Assembly: GCA_964023275.1 (NCBI GenBank)
Contig: OZ029919.1
Location: 3,431,367-3,495,366 of the forward strand
Origin: Norana najaformis
Taxonomy: Eukaryota; Annelida; Clitellata; Crassiclitellata; Hormogastridae
Direction of reading: 5' to 3'
Length of the DNA stretch: 64,000 bases
This document shows, in pieces, positions 19,301-34,215 of this stretch. The position numbers and the translations under genes were made by a program. The notes beneath the pieces were generated by a model that was not told the DNA's origin, made no database searches, and worked only from the letters and a program-made list of their open reading frames with translations. Each line of letters opens with the position of its first letter. Position 1 is the stretch's first letter.

Positions 19301-22300
19301 TAAACAAAGTATTCAATAAGAGGAGTGCATGAAAGTTTAATTCAGTGCATTTTAAAATGTAAGCAGTTCCTTAGATGTTTTTGCTTCAAGTTGAGAGAAC
19401 CTTTTTCTGTTTTGGGCAGACGTTTAGCGATCCATCGTTGACGCCATATGAACTGGAAAAGCAGAAGTTGTTTCTTGTGAAAGATGACAACATCGCGATG
19501 CCTCCTGCGGCTTCCCAGTTGCTGAAGATGGTGCAGACCTTTCAGAATTCTGTACATCATCAGACGTTAGTATCCTGTTTGTCTCATCAGTGCTTCTTTG
19601 ATTTAGACTTGATGAAATTGCTTTTTGTTTTAAGTTAATCATACACAATACCTCCTGATAATGTTGTCTGTAGGAGCCTTACTTTATTTTAGTTTGATTT
19701 TTTTATTTACTGCACTTATATGGACACAGTGTTGGTAAATCTGAATCTGAGATGTGAGACAGGTGTGTGCGAACAACTTTTCAGGGTCATTCTATGAGTC
19801 CACCCAGCAGGCTCATTGAATTTCTGATCCTGCTTTTATTGATTAGACTACCATGGTTGTGCTATTTTGAGGTCATTTTCAAAAGATGGACTGAACGCGG
19901 GCACACGTCCCATGTTGTATTATACAAATCAGACTGTGTTATAACGAAGAGTGCTATATGTGGAGGCTCCAGTATATTTCTGTAATTTGTAAAATCTTAG
20001 AAATTTTTTGTATTTCATGCATAGAAACTAAGAATTTTTATTCCATGCATGAAAACGAAATTCGTAGTTAGTGCTTTTAATCTTAAAAAGAAACACTGTA
20101 GAAATTTTTGCTTCAGTTTGAGGGAAAAGATTGTAGAGATTTCTTTTTTTAGTGCACAAAAATACTATGAGTACGTTTTATACTATGAGTACGTTTTATG
20201 GAATAGGTGGATTGAAGCCATGGAGCAAGTACCAGGATTACTTATTCCAGGTCTCGTTCACCTTATCAACAAAACTGACCAGAAAGGTATTCTTGCTTTT
20301 TAAGACTTTTCAGTAATTTTTAAGTAATTAAAACCTACAGTTCATCTTAAGTGGAAGGTTTCAAACCCATATTAGGACAGAAAGATATTCCAGGATTTGT
20401 GTTCGACTAGGGCCCCCTAGTGAAATCAGCTGTAAAATGAGTACATGATGGCTATTGACTTGTGAGTACTAATGAATGCCACTGGGAATGATTAATCCCA
20501 TGTCTTAATAGCTTTTATCCATTCAGCATTGCTACTACTCGTGGCACTCCTGAGTACTCATGTTATGGTAAGTCTGATAGGAGTTGTAGCAGCAGGGAAG
20601 AAGTGTCCACCTGCCCCAATGCGCCAAGGTGAGGAAACAGGTACGCAAACACTTCATACCAATTTGCTAACTTCATACTCTGGATTCATCATATGTCTGG
20701 CCTAATTGACAGGTCTTACGAAGGTCTTGGTGCTGAGTAAATTTCTAATTACAAGTAAAAAAGTAAAATTATACTATTCAACTGATTCAACTTTCCTCCC
20801 ACTAACTGTAAAAGTCACAAATGGGATGGTACGGTGTAAACGTAATTGTAACTGAATTGCAACTGTAACTTTGATTGTAACGAGGACTGATTGTTTGTCT
20901 AGAAGTTCTGGAGCTGCTTATCGATTGGGCTTTCGAGGGCCTGGACCTGAACCAGGCCATGGCTCAGCCGGAAACAGCCTACAAGGTCCGTCATTTGAAG
21001 ATGGGGATCAGGGTTGCCGGCGCCCTCTGCAGCTGCGACTCATATGTTGCCTTTCGGATGCTGGTAAGCAAATCGTCTTCTGTCTGTAAGCGCGGACTTC
21101 CAAGCAACCATCACTGATGCCTTGTGTGTTATGATAATTGTGCTGAAGAAGTCATGCATACATGCATACATACATGTTACATGCTTACCTATTTCTTATC
21201 GGCTGTTAACTCTTGGTAAACCCTGCCACTGCCGTATTTGGGTAGTGCCAGTGCCAAGCCTGGATAAAGGAGGAGGGCAACGTCAACGGCCTTCGATGCC
21301 ATAAGATGTCGTTAAACATTGGAACTACTACTACTCAAGTCTTGGTTGGGTTCTGTGTGTGTACGAGAGCCTGCCGTTGGTGACTTTTCCAGTTATCTTA
21401 GCGTTGTTTGATTGTAGAGGGACTGTTCTTAATAAACTCTAATATTCTTAATAAACTGATGCTTCAAAATAACAAGGAGCACCTTGCAGAGGTACTTAGA
21501 TGGTGGTTATAAATGTTCGGCTGCATACGTTAACACCCTGGCCTCCCTTTTAATCTACATGTTCTTCTGGCAAGAGATGCTAGATGCGCCTTTTACCAGC
21601 AGTTGAAAACTGTTCTCTTTCACTGGGATTGGGGTGAGAGCTCCTCGGGTGTACAATTTGAAATGGAGCTATATAAATGCTTTGAATGAATGAATGAACT
21701 CACACAGTTGTGCTGTTAATGACTTGGCTCTGTTGGTGTCGGTTGTCTGCAATTACCAGAGTCGCGAGGTGCTGCACAAGCTCCTTGACCTGTACACGTC
21801 CCCAAACATGTCGACCTCGATCAAGGTGCTGATCATCAACGCATTGGATCAGTCAACACGCCTGAAGGAAGGTTTGGACTGGCTGCTCGGTAGGCACCAC
21901 CTCCAGGTCGGGGCAACCAACCACATCTCGAGAACGGCAAAGCCCAACGCGGAATGTGTTCCAAACGCAGCTGGGGACCCTGGCAGCATGGAGGAATCGA
22001 TTGAGGTGAAGCACGAGCCGATGGAGATGGAAGAAGATAAGGTCGGGGTCGCCACCAAGGCCGGAGAGATGTTTGAACAGTCCGTTCCAGCATCCGGATA
22101 CAAGAGGCTTGTCGAAATCATGCTTCAGAAGCAGGTGAATAGCAGCAGAATTTCTTTTAAAACATTTGCTTAATTAAAGTTTAAGATTAATGAATAAATA
22201 ATAAATAACTAAATAAAGATTTATAAGATTGCTACAGTAGAATTTCTTTTAACAAGTTTTGCTTAGTTAAATTTAAAGACAGCAGCTTAATTCTGGTAGA

Positions 22301-25300
22301 GAAATTTTTTTCCAACCATGCTTTTGGGGACTATTTTTGATAAAAGCTTGTAATAATTTACCTTAAGATATAATTTTATTTATTGATCCTACTTATTAAG
22401 GTCAGTAAGTCTGATTCCTAGGCATGAAACAAGCATGCGCAAACGACTTGTCCACGGTCGTTACGCCTGCTCAAACCTGCAATTGTGTGAAAGACCAAGC
22501 TAGCATGCTGTCAAACAGACCGATGTGTCACACGCAATTATGGAAAATGCTGTGATATCTGAATGAGCAAACCGATTTGAGTATGACGTGTGTGCTATCT
22601 GTTTCAGCTGGTGCGTCCCATGGTTGGCCTGACCAACCTTGTCAGGAAGGCGCATGCATATGAAGTTCTTCTTCAGCTCATGAATTCTGTTGACACGTGA
22701 GTAATAATTCACTCGTCTTCTGGCTTATCATTCGAGAAATTAATAGGAATTAATGAAAGTGACATCTTTGCATGGCTGCTGAAGGATCAGTTTTATGCTC
22801 CTTGGCGTTGTGCAGAGCCTGTTGTTGTGACAGGTTTCTTTGCGTTAAATAGTGCGTTTTGCTTCTCCATTGAGAGATTTTAATTTACTTTATTGACAGA
22901 GTTTTTATCGGAATCTTTTTAGGTGCTTGTTTTATCGAACATTATATCCTGTTTTGTGGTTTTGGATATACTGCAAAGATTTCAGCTGACATAAAATTTT
23001 GTATTTGCTATTTTAAATACCATTGTTAAGTAAGTTCCAGGTCTATGAGACGAAGAAGAAGAGCAACGCTTTAAGCTAGCCCCGAGAGGCAGATGTGAAT
23101 ATGAAGCATTAGCTCCTTCATTTTCTTTGCCTTGGTTTATGAGGGTGGGTGGCCAGTCCTCTTCCCACTGACAGTGTACTGTCATTGTACTCATTATGGT
23201 TGAGTTGACTAGAGGGCTCAAGTGGAGTTGAATGCCTGACGTTTCAGTGAAGAGCTGAGCATGCTAACCACTGGACTCTCGATAATCCTGTTTGACAGTT
23301 CAGTCCAGTTAAGAGTGGGGTCAGATTTGGGTTAAGATAAGATTATGTAAGGTAGCAAAGTAAGGTACCTGTTCTGATGTATTGCGTGACTCAGCAATGG
23401 ATTATAAGGTAAGGTATGGTAAGCAGCAACTGCCTTGTTTTGGGGTAGTGCCAGTCCCAAGGCTGGATAAAGGAGGAGGGTGACGTCGACTGCCTTTGAT
23501 GCCATAAGATGTCGTTAAACTGAGGAACTAACTAAGCAATGTAGGGTCTTTTAGCCAGTGCTCGAATTTTTTAACCAGTGCTCAAACTTTTTTAGCCAGT
23601 GCTCAAACGCTGTAGGGTCTTTTAGCCAGTGCTCAAACTTTTTTAGCCAGTGCTCAAACGCTGTAGGGTCTTTTAGCCAGTGCTTAAACTGTTTTAGCCA
23701 GTGCTTAAACGCTGTAGGGTCTTTTAGCCAGTCTAAAATATCTGATAGATATATTATCAGATCCCTCTTATGTGATGTGCTGGGCGTTCAGACTGTGGAC
23801 TGGAAGTTATGTGCAGTAATGAATAGCTGGGGCACATAGACAGACCTACGTCTTTTGAGATGTCTTTTATTGTTTGAATGAATTCCTTTAGACTGCAAGA
23901 GCATTATGGCCAGTGGTGAGTTGGGACGCTTTGTCATCTGTTTGTGACACTTGTCGTCCCTGTAAATGCATGTGTATGCGAGAGCGCATGTGGCATAGCA
24001 TTGTCGTGCGTGCTAACTGGAATCGTGGAAACCTCTAATGCATCAGTTCGGATCATTGTCCCTGAGTGTCGGTCTTTGCCTGCCTGGCCGATATATCTGG
24101 TCTTTCTAATAACTAGGTGGTCTCGGTGTATATGTAAAGAGTGTATATAGATATGTATTTACACTAGAACCTCATTATCACATGCTTCGTTTTATGCAAA
24201 TTCTGATATAACGTGGTCAATGATGTGGATCCTAAATTTAATTCAGCTTGGCAAAAATTTTTCTCAGTATAATGCAGCTCAGTTTAAGGTGATGGTTGGA
24301 GGTGGCATTAAAAACAGAGGTTCCAGTGTTTACCCGGTACATACATACGTTCACTTGTGTACGTATGTAATGTATGCATGTACAAATGTTCGTATGTATG
24401 CATGGATGTATGTGTTTACGCATAACATTCTGATTTCTGTTAGTTGTACTGTTGGTGGCTGTTTGGTCGGCATTTGCATGCATCTGCAGCGACCTGCTTG
24501 TAGCTTGGTTGATGGCAGATTTTGCAAGATTGTTTGATGTAGTTTTGCTGTTTGGCAGTTTATCTTGCTTTCTGCATGCAACGCAGTCCTTCAAAGAAGT
24601 TTGAGAGTAACGGGATTTCCATTTCCACGTAGATTTTTCCATTTTGATTGGCGACTAAACTTTTTCTCTGCATAAAAATTTCATAATTTTTATAATAACT
24701 TCTAAGTCCTGGTGTTTTTTGACCAGCACCCATCTATAGCATGTTTTGTAATTGTTCTTTTTGTTTAACAAGTAATTGGTTAGTGTAGTTTTTACCTGTC
24801 TATTGCTGTGACCCTGTAGTATAGCTTGCCCATCGCTTTCACAGTAGTACCTGTTGAGCTTTGACCTCCACGTTGTTACATCATCACTATATTAGTTCCT
24901 GTTTTGAAATATGTTCTGGGGTCTGCTACTTTGTCATAATGAATACATTGAAACATCTGAATAGTTGCTGGTATCCTTTGCCTTTAGTGAATTTAGCAGA
25001 GTATAAAAATTGCCTTGTGAGTGTATTGCCATGCTATTTCTAACATTACAACCAAACAACACAATTCAACAGATTTGGAAGATTTCTGGCAGTGTGAAAA
25101 TTAGTAGATTAGCTTATCTTTATTAGTGCCCTTGGGATGTCTTTAGCCTGACTGACTTTAGTCCTTTAAGGATGAGTGTAAGACGATTTGCTTTGGTTCA
25201 CCAAGGCCTTGTTTGATGGCGCTTTAAAGTTACTCTAGGGAGCCCCATCGTATATACACTGCTCCATTACTGTGGTTTAATGAAGCTGCATTACGAAGAG

Positions 25301-28300
25301 GTCATGCTGGGAAGCTGAATTAAATTTAGATCCACATTCCTCGTAGTTTTATATTAGAATTTGCATTGTTATGTATTTGAAGCATTCATTCTGGAACAGG
25401 GTGTCATGCAGCCCGTGATGTGAGATTCTCGTCTTTTCTCTGCCTTTTTTGCCACTGCTTAAACACTATTCGTTTTGATCTTGGTCTTGCGTTATCAAGT
25501 CGGGAGCACCTCGGAGAAGTTTTCTGAAAAGGCGTTATATAAATGTGCTACAGTTATGATTACAATACGCATGTTTGTGAAGAGGTTCCAATGTAACATG
25601 TAATCTAATCAAATCTGATTACTCTCTTATTGCCATTGTCATATTTGTGATGTCGTCATATGTCATATAGCGACCATGCATCAATCGAAGTGGTGCTATA
25701 TAAATTTGTTATTGCAGTTGCAGTTAGTTTAACAAATACAGTGAGCTATATAAATGTCTGGTAAATTGCAGTTAACGTGATCGGTTGGTGTGGTGTTTCA
25801 GGTTAGTTGAGAACATGCCATCAACGGACCATGCCAAGTCACGGCCCGTGAACGTGGACGATACAGCCGATAGCGCCATGGAGATGGACGTCACCGAACC
25901 ACCTGTTGTGCTCGATGCCGTTCTCGAGGTGGAAATTGAGACAATCAGTCGATGTCTGGAGGAGATCGCGAGAATCCTTAGCAACGCAGATAATCTCATT
26001 GTAAGCGATTTTTTCAGGATTTTATCATGTTAGCATGTTTTTGCAGTGAGCGTTTTGGTATTTTTCACAGCGTTTTTGAGAAATCCTTAAGGGGTGATAT
26101 ACAAAAGCCCAGATACATACGTACATATATTGCACCATGGTGAGGTTCTTAGAAGAGATGCTGTACAGATGTTCTGTTGCATTTGCTGGTGCTGCAGTGG
26201 TAAGCTGTGTAACGAGGCTTCATGGTTCTTGGGAGTCCAACAGCAGCAGCAGCAGGCTTAAATATTCAGCTTGTGAAATTTTTAATTGAAACTTAATTTG
26301 TTTTGATTTTAGGGTCCGCCCAAGTGCACGCTGCCAAACCCGACACGATTTGAGCTGACCAAAAAGCCCCAAGATACCCTTTCAAATCTCTACCACATGT
26401 TCAATGCATGGTAAGCACAAGCAGTTCCTTTTTCATGTAAAATGTTTCTTTCTTTATTAGCCTATGGATCCACCTATGATCTGTTTACAATGACTTTACA
26501 GACAATGACCACTGTTTTTAAACACTCTGATGTTACTCGAAGGATCCCGTAGCGACTTTGTCGTAACTCACAAGGGCAATTTTTGTCTCTTTGAAGTCAA
26601 ACTGCCACTTTTAATCATACTCTTTTAAATGAATTCTGGCTATCTTTTTCAGTGTCTCTGAAATATGCAAGGACAGGATTTCTATAATTCAAAATTTGTT
26701 TTGAAACTTATGTGGTAATATAAAAATGTTTTTAGTAGGATGTTAGTAATGTTGACGTCAGGTGTGCAGTATTCAGACTGGGCTCAGAGTTAGGTTAACA
26801 GTTAGTGTAAGGTGAGATTAGAGTAAGGTCAAAAGGTTAATGCTGCTCACAGTCTAGGCATGAAACACTCAGTTGAAGTAGATTGTGGTTGTTTGACTCT
26901 TAGTTATGATGCATTTGACTCGGTGGCTGATATTTTAACAGCTCTCTACAGCCCCAATTTTTTGTTGTTTTTTTAATTTGCAAAATTTACCAGTTTTACT
27001 GTTAACTGGCTGTTCAACAAATGGACGAGTCCATCAACTGATTGATTGATTTTTGATTGTTCATTTGTTGTTTGTGTTTAGTCGTTTGCTGGAGTGTATC
27101 TTCGTTCTGTTGTCATCCCTTGCAACATGCAATCATTCTTCGGTGTTCTTGCCAATCAAGAACTTGTTGATGCTGCTTCTAACGCAGCAGTCTGGTCTGC
27201 TCTATCTGAGTTTCCGAGTTGAAACTATCAACGGAATCTTGCGAACTCTGACTCAGAATGCCGTAAGCGATTGTACTTCGTTGGCAATTTTTCATCCTGA
27301 CTGTCTTTTGGAACTGAAACGAAACGTTTAAAAATGATATGGCTGAAAACTGTAGCCAGTTGTGATCTTAGTAACAGTTGACTTTGCAAAGCATAGTACC
27401 TTTAATAGACACTCGGAAATGTTGCCAGCCTGGCCGGGTTAACTGACAAGTTTTCAGATGTATGTATTTGACTTTTTATATAATACCTTTAAAGAACCAC
27501 ACGCACAGGTGCATGTTGCCAAATGTTTGTGTATTACGCCATTTCACCATGAGCTACTGATGTGCGAAACATATTTTGGGGAAGATTGATTTGGTGGAAA
27601 TGTATGTTTCTGGCTATTTATACAGTACAGTTTCACTCTTTAGGGAAGATTGGTTTGGTGGAAAGGTGGTGCTTTGGCATCAGTTATCTTCAGCTGCGAT
27701 AGTTGGAGTCGTGAGCCCAGTACGTGGTCAGGTGTGGTTTTCTGTTTTCAGGATTACAGCCCGGATGAGGAGCGTGAGTTGACTCCACAGAACCACTTGG
27801 GATTGATCATGATCTACTATCTGCAGACGATCCAGCATATCGATCAACTCAAGGAATATCAGGCAAAAGGTGAGTGGATAGGCAACGTCTTCAGTAAGCA
27901 TGCTTTTTCCGTTGCTGGACCTAAATTTTGGAACTCCATCCCTATGTCTGTTCTTTCTGCTCAGTCACTTCTGTCATTTCGTTCTCAACTTAAAACTTAC
28001 CTGTTTCAAATTGCTTATCCTCTCTGTCTTGTGGACTGACCTTCTGGATATTGACCTGATTACGGCTTGGCTTTGGTGTGCCATCGGTTGATGCCTTGTG
28101 CATTAGACACCGGCGCGTTAGAAGTTTCTAATTATTATTATTATTTTAGTTCTGGCACTGATGAGTTATATTGCTTTTCAAATGCAGCTGTTTATTGTTT
28201 GAATTCTTTTAGATGCCAGTGATAAAGAATTGGATGATGCCGCTGTTCTTGCCGTTCTTCACAACCTGTATTCGATGACGTTCGCGGCGCAAGGCAAAGA

Positions 28301-30808
28301 GGCCTTGGTTTACGTTTTTACATTGGACGAAAACATCAGCGTTCTCTTGCCGTTCATTGAAATGACAGGTGACCCATTGAGAAATGTTATTAATTTTAAT
28401 GAAGGCATCATTTCTAATCTGTAGTTTTGTTTTGTGCTTCACTGGGGTATGTAGTCCATTCCAGTGGCAAAAGCAATGAGTGTTAGAGGAAGTATTGCTC
28501 TGGCCACATTTAAAATCTTATCTGTTAGGCAAATTCCTTTGGATTTACAAATTTATTGATAATAAGTGATAATATGTCAGAGCCAATTTTGGGTAAATTA
28601 TACATTTAATAATTAATAATAGTCACAGAAGTTGTTATTTCTTAATCTGGTACTTGCTGGGAATGTACTTAATTCAACAGTGTGTGTATGTATGTATGTA
28701 TGTGTTTGGGTCTATATATAGCACCTTTTAAGAATGTCTCAAAGACATGGAAGTATGGCTTTCTAACAGGTAGACATGCTTCAGACACCACCATAACATT
28801 TTGGTTACTGCCATAATATTTTAGTACTTATCATAACATTTTTATCATTGCCATGACATTTTGGGCAGCACTAACGCTGTTTAATATCCAAGTAAATAAA
28901 CTTCAGTGAAGCAAAGACAGCGAGTGCTTATCTTGGCTGATGTAGAAACCATGTGACTCTGTTGTCTATTTTGTTTTTTGTTTGTGCAGGTGATGAACAA
29001 AGGGACAGTCAGATTCATCGATCCGTTTGTTTCGCTTACTCTGTCATGATTCTCGTCTTCGTCATTCGCTACTCGGAGCACGTTCACTGGCTTGAGGTGT
29101 ACGGCCACAAACTGCTCAGCTTCATAGAGCACGGTATGGTATATGTTATTTTATTCACCACTTTAGAAGAGTTAGAGTGTTTGAGGCATTTATCAACTGC
29201 TTAAGAAAAGTTACAGGGTTTGAGGTATTTGTTAATCAGTTAGGAAGAGTTAGAAGGTTTGAGGCATTTATTAATAGAGTTAGAGGGTTTGAGGCATTTA
29301 TTAATCACTTAAGAAGAGTTAGAGGATTTGAGGCAACTTGCAGCATTCCTGCTGTGTAATTTACTGCTCATGTAACTGTAAAGAACCCAAGACAGCTTTA
29401 TACTTGAATGTGCTATATGATTTGTTGTTTATTACATTACTGTCTAGTAACGTCTGAGTCTCTGGGTAATTAAACGTAGGGCTGGTGGAATTTCTGTTGC
29501 AGAATCCAAAACTGGTAAAATGGACGAGAAGGTGGCTGAACTGCAAGAGTGGCTGCAGCCGATGAAGTCTATTGTGGCATTCAACTTTGAATCGGCCACA
29601 GTGCAGGAGCTTGTGTCGCAGCTGAAGCAGTACACAGAAGACATGTCCGAGATGCCCAAGGGCGTCGTAACCATCCTCCGAATCCTCAAGTACATGGCCA
29701 TCGGACCAGAATCTAAAGCTGCTGGTAAGACTTGCTTTCTCCAGTTGAAAGCTAATTTTGATCCCTAGCTTCCATATTGTCTCAGTGGACTGACTTTCTG
29801 GGTATTGACCTGATTATGGCTCAGTTTTGATGCACTATCGGTTAATGTCTTGTGCATTAGACACCGGCGCTGTAGAAGTTAATCAATAATATGTCAACAA
29901 GAGAAAACTGTGCATTGGTCCATTCCTTTTGAGCAGTCTTCCTGTGACCAGACATGCACCTTCTAACTCAGCTCAGCTTATGTTATCTACTTATGTTATC
30001 TTCTTATGTTATCTTCAGCTCAATTTATGTTATCTTCTTATGTTATCTTCTTATGTTAGGGTGCATCTGTTATTTACCTCAGTCAGCCATGTTCACAGTG
30101 CTTCTTAGAGGTCCCTTACAGGAGCTATACAAAAGCTCAGATACATACATGCGTGCATACTTTATCTCTTCTGATCTGCAACTTTTACTAAGAGTTAAAG
30201 ACAACTTTAAGCCTTTTTGCAGTGGATAATTTTGATTGTTCTGGCTCCTTTGAGCTTTGACCCAGTATTCATGGACTGTGGTCTGGGTAGTTCCAAGTTT
30301 CATTATTCTGAACGTCTGTGCAGATATCAACTTTACTCTGACTGAGAGTTTAAAGATGATGTTGAGTCTCGTTTCTGGTACTTCCAAGATTAGGTTTATT
30401 CCAACCTCTGTGAGACATTCAACCCAAATTATGAGACTTGCTTAGTTTTTCAGCCATCATTTCATTGTTATTGTATGCTATTCTGTAACAGGCTTTGATA
30501 GTTTGCAGCGTCTTAAAACATTATCATCTTTATTTTGTAGATCATGTTGAAGAGTTAAAGTACAAATATATTCTGATAGAACTGTTTGGTGCCAACTGTT
30601 TGCCACTTTTTGTCACAATTCTTCAGGTACGTATAGATGTCACTAATTACATTACCTTGCCGTTCGATAGTGGTCCAGTTTGAATGAAGGACATAGTAAT
30701 AACTGACCTCTTCTCTGCTGAGACCTGCATGTTAGATTGGCAGAACAGATAGATAGTATTCCTAGATAGATAGACAGATAGATAGATAGATAGATAGTAT
30801 TCCTAGAC

Positions 30809-30843
<35 letters not shown>

Positions 30844-33800
30844 TAGATAGATAGACAGATAGATAGATAGATAATTCCTTTGGGGGGAAATCTGCTGTGC
30901 ACGCTTTTTGCTTCAGTTCCCTTTTGTTGTCTCTCAGTCCTTCCCACTCTTCCGGCCGGCCAGTCTTCCTTTCATCCTCCCTAACTTGAAGTGAAAAGCA
31001 AAAATGTTTACGTAGGGGTTTTGTTTAGAAGAGGCCACTGCTTCAGTGGTTGCTTTAAGTGAAAATCAGTCAAATCATAATCCGTTGGAGAAGCCTGGTT
31101 GAATTTCGAAAGGTCAGAGAAACCTGAAGCCAGGCTACGATGTGTAAGGAAGTTGAAGTCTTGAGTTTAGGCCCGAATAACATCAAAGAAACGTATGAAT
31201 GTAGACATCTATGTGGTACGGTTTAAGAATCTAACTATTGTATATTTTTGTCGGTTTCACAGAAAGTCCGAGACTTGCTTCTGCTGCCGTGGCAACAGGG
31301 TTTTCCGCAGAGCGTCTCTGAGAGGACGTTCATCCTGGCCTTGGTTCAGCCGATTCTGGCGCTGATGAAGGCCATATTGTCCTACCTGATCTGTGCCTGT
31401 GGAAATACTGTAAGTAGAGTTTGGTATTTGATCATCTGTGGCATTTTAGTTTAGTCTTGTGGTCATTTGATAGTGATAAAACATTGTGTTTCTGATGCAC
31501 CTCTTACTCATTCACTGGTCTGTCTGTCTGGCTGGCTGTTTGTCTGTCTGCCTGTTTCTGTCTTTCTGTAAATCTCATTCTGTCACACAAGCTCAGGCAG
31601 CCATAGTATGTATCTAAACATTTATGGAGCACCTTTCAAGAATATCACAATTGCAGTGAAGGCCATGCATCTGTTTTTCTGCTTTGTGTCGTGGTTCAAA
31701 ATCCTAGTGCATTGTGTGAAATTGCATATCTGTTAACCATATACGTATGTATGCCTGTATGTATGTATTGATGTATGTGTATGCATGCATTTATGTATGT
31801 ATGTATTGCTGTATGTATGCATGTGTCTGGCTATTTATACTGTGCTGTTTAACAACAACACAACAACCATTGATAAACAATGTGATCAAGAAAAGAAGAA
31901 TGAAGTGGGCAGGACATGTCCTGAGGATGGCGGAGAACCGTAATCCAAAGAAAATCTATAAGTACAAACCAGACGGAAAGAGAGCAGTGGGAAGACCGAA
32001 AAGAAGATGGATAGATTGCCTTGAAGAGGATCTGAAAGGTGCCGGAGTTACTAGCTATGGGAAGACGGAGGGCAGACGGAGAATGACCCTGGAGGAGATG
32101 GCCGGAAAACGAGATTTGTGGAGGGATGTCATAGAGAAATCAACGACTGGATCCAGTCTAGAGATGATTACATGACATGATGACATGTTTAAGAAACTAA
32201 AAGTGGTGCACATAAACACATACCATTGAGGAAAGGTTGTCTGCTGTTGGATGGCCCTTAGTTTAGCTTAATGGACTCTTCTTCTTCTTTACTATTGTTT
32301 TTATCGTTGCTATTCTTTGTGATGCTGATATTTGTTTGAACAGTTCAAAGACGTGACTTGCCTGCCATCGTTGCTCAGCGTTCATACGCTGCTGTGTTCG
32401 GTGTCACATACTGGTGTCCTGGCACCAGAAATTCAGCAGGTTTGTTATTTTTATATGTATTAATTGTGTTAACTAGTGACTGATTGGTTTGAGGATCGCT
32501 TTATAATGCTGAGTGTGCAGGTTCACACTTTCCCGTGAGACGGTTACTGTATAGGAACCTTGAGCAAGTTTGTGATGCAGAACTGCTCAGCACCATCGAC
32601 TGATATTTTGTCATTAGATATGTGTTTTGACTGGGTGCTGTAGAAATCTTGAGTTTATTATTACGATTTTATGATTATGTTGTGCATAATAACGTAACAC
32701 ACATGACCTAAATGAAAATTTATAAAGCCCAACTTCAAGAACAAACTCGTCGGTAGTGCTTCTGACCAGTCAGAATAGACCTGCGGTCAGACAGGATGGT
32801 TTTCAAACGTTTGCAGAGCAAAGAAGGTGATTGGGTGATTAGCTCGTTTCTAGTCTTGTAAAGAAAGTTGTTCCTGGATGCATGACCAACGAAAGCAAGG
32901 CTTCTATGCTGGGCAGTAGAGGACCGAGGCTGAGGGACAACAAGGGCACCATGAGCAGCCGAATGGAGGGAGCTTTGACCAGGAATAGATGAGGCAGAGG
33001 TACAAAAAGACCTCAGATAGGATGGGGCATTTCCACACCAGACAGTCTCGCATAAAGTGTAGAATCTTAAATTCGACAGATCTTTAAAAATAAATACATA
33101 AATAAGAACGATAATAATAATATAACATGTAGTGTAGCTAAGGTAACTTGAACATGGATGAAACATAGCAAGGCTTTTCTTCTGCAACGCCTGTACGTGG
33201 TTAATTTGCTTCTTTAGGTACAGAACGATATTATTGATACTCTGATGGCTTTCACTCAACCAACCCTGACCACAGAAGAATCAGAAGAAGGTAATTTGGT
33301 TTCTGTCTCTTTTAGATTATAGTCACAGTCTCCCTCCTCTGGCCTGTTGCTTGTCCGATCCTAAAGACCTGCGGTGTCCATACCTTTCAGCACTCTGGTT
33401 CTAATCTAATCTAATCTAAAGACTTCTATAGTACCGTTATCTTAATTAATATCCAAGGCATCAGTCAGTGGTCGCTTCAGGTGAAAGTCACAGTCATAAT
33501 CTGTTGGAGAAGTCTGGTTGAATTCTGATATGCCAGATAAACCAGAAGCTAGGCTATGGTGATTTACATCTGCGGAATACATTACAGCTACAGCTGGTTT
33601 TGTGGAATGTATTTCTGATCTCCTTTCGCAAAGTAATGAAGAGTCGTTTTTCCCTGCTTCCTGTGTTTTTGAGGTCTATTCGTCAGGTTGTGAGAGCTGG
33701 AGAAAGCATTTTTCCTATTACATGCATATTGCAAGGCGTTAGTTATTAAACAGTTGGTACTGTTTAGTGTTTTATGATGATGTATTATTTATTTATTATG

Positions 33801-34184
33801 TATTTATTATTTAATATGATGTGTTATTTCCTATTATTTGCAGCACTGTCTAAAAGTTTGTGGAGCATGATGGTCAAAGAGGTGCTGAAATATACCTTGA
33901 CTGCTCCATATACCTTTCTTAGTGGCTTGATTGTCATCTCAGAGATGTTACCTTTACCTCTTCCTGTTCAGACTAGAGAGGTAAGTCAGGCATTTATATT
34001 TTCCTAACAAGAAATAGGTTTGGTCACTGGCAAACTCAGAAACTAATTTTCTTTATTGCTGTTTCACTGCTTTATTAAAATTATTGAATGTTTTTGTTTT
34101 TATGATGAAAATCTGTGAAGTACAAACGACTCACAAAGCAGGGGTTGGTTAGCGACAAGGCGGTAGTTCAAAGAGAGAGAGAGG

Positions 34185-34215
<31 letters not shown>

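Larger units (their letters stand above)
22697..25801 (+). other. VIRMA intron 14, 3.1 kb and repeat-rich
   Basis: Longest VIRMA intron. It holds a reverse tRNA-like head at 23225-23290 (agtccagtggttagcatgct on the minus strand), family D at 23440-23530, a minisatellite at 23540-23735, a MITE at 24162-24332 and short (TATG)n tracts. No extra exon is recognised. Confidence 0.6.

Noticed and set aside
32735..33259. 174-codon minus-strand frame
   Set aside because: Lies in a dispersed repeat also present at 62455-62600 and overlaps VIRMA exon 25 on the other strand. No recognisable protein.
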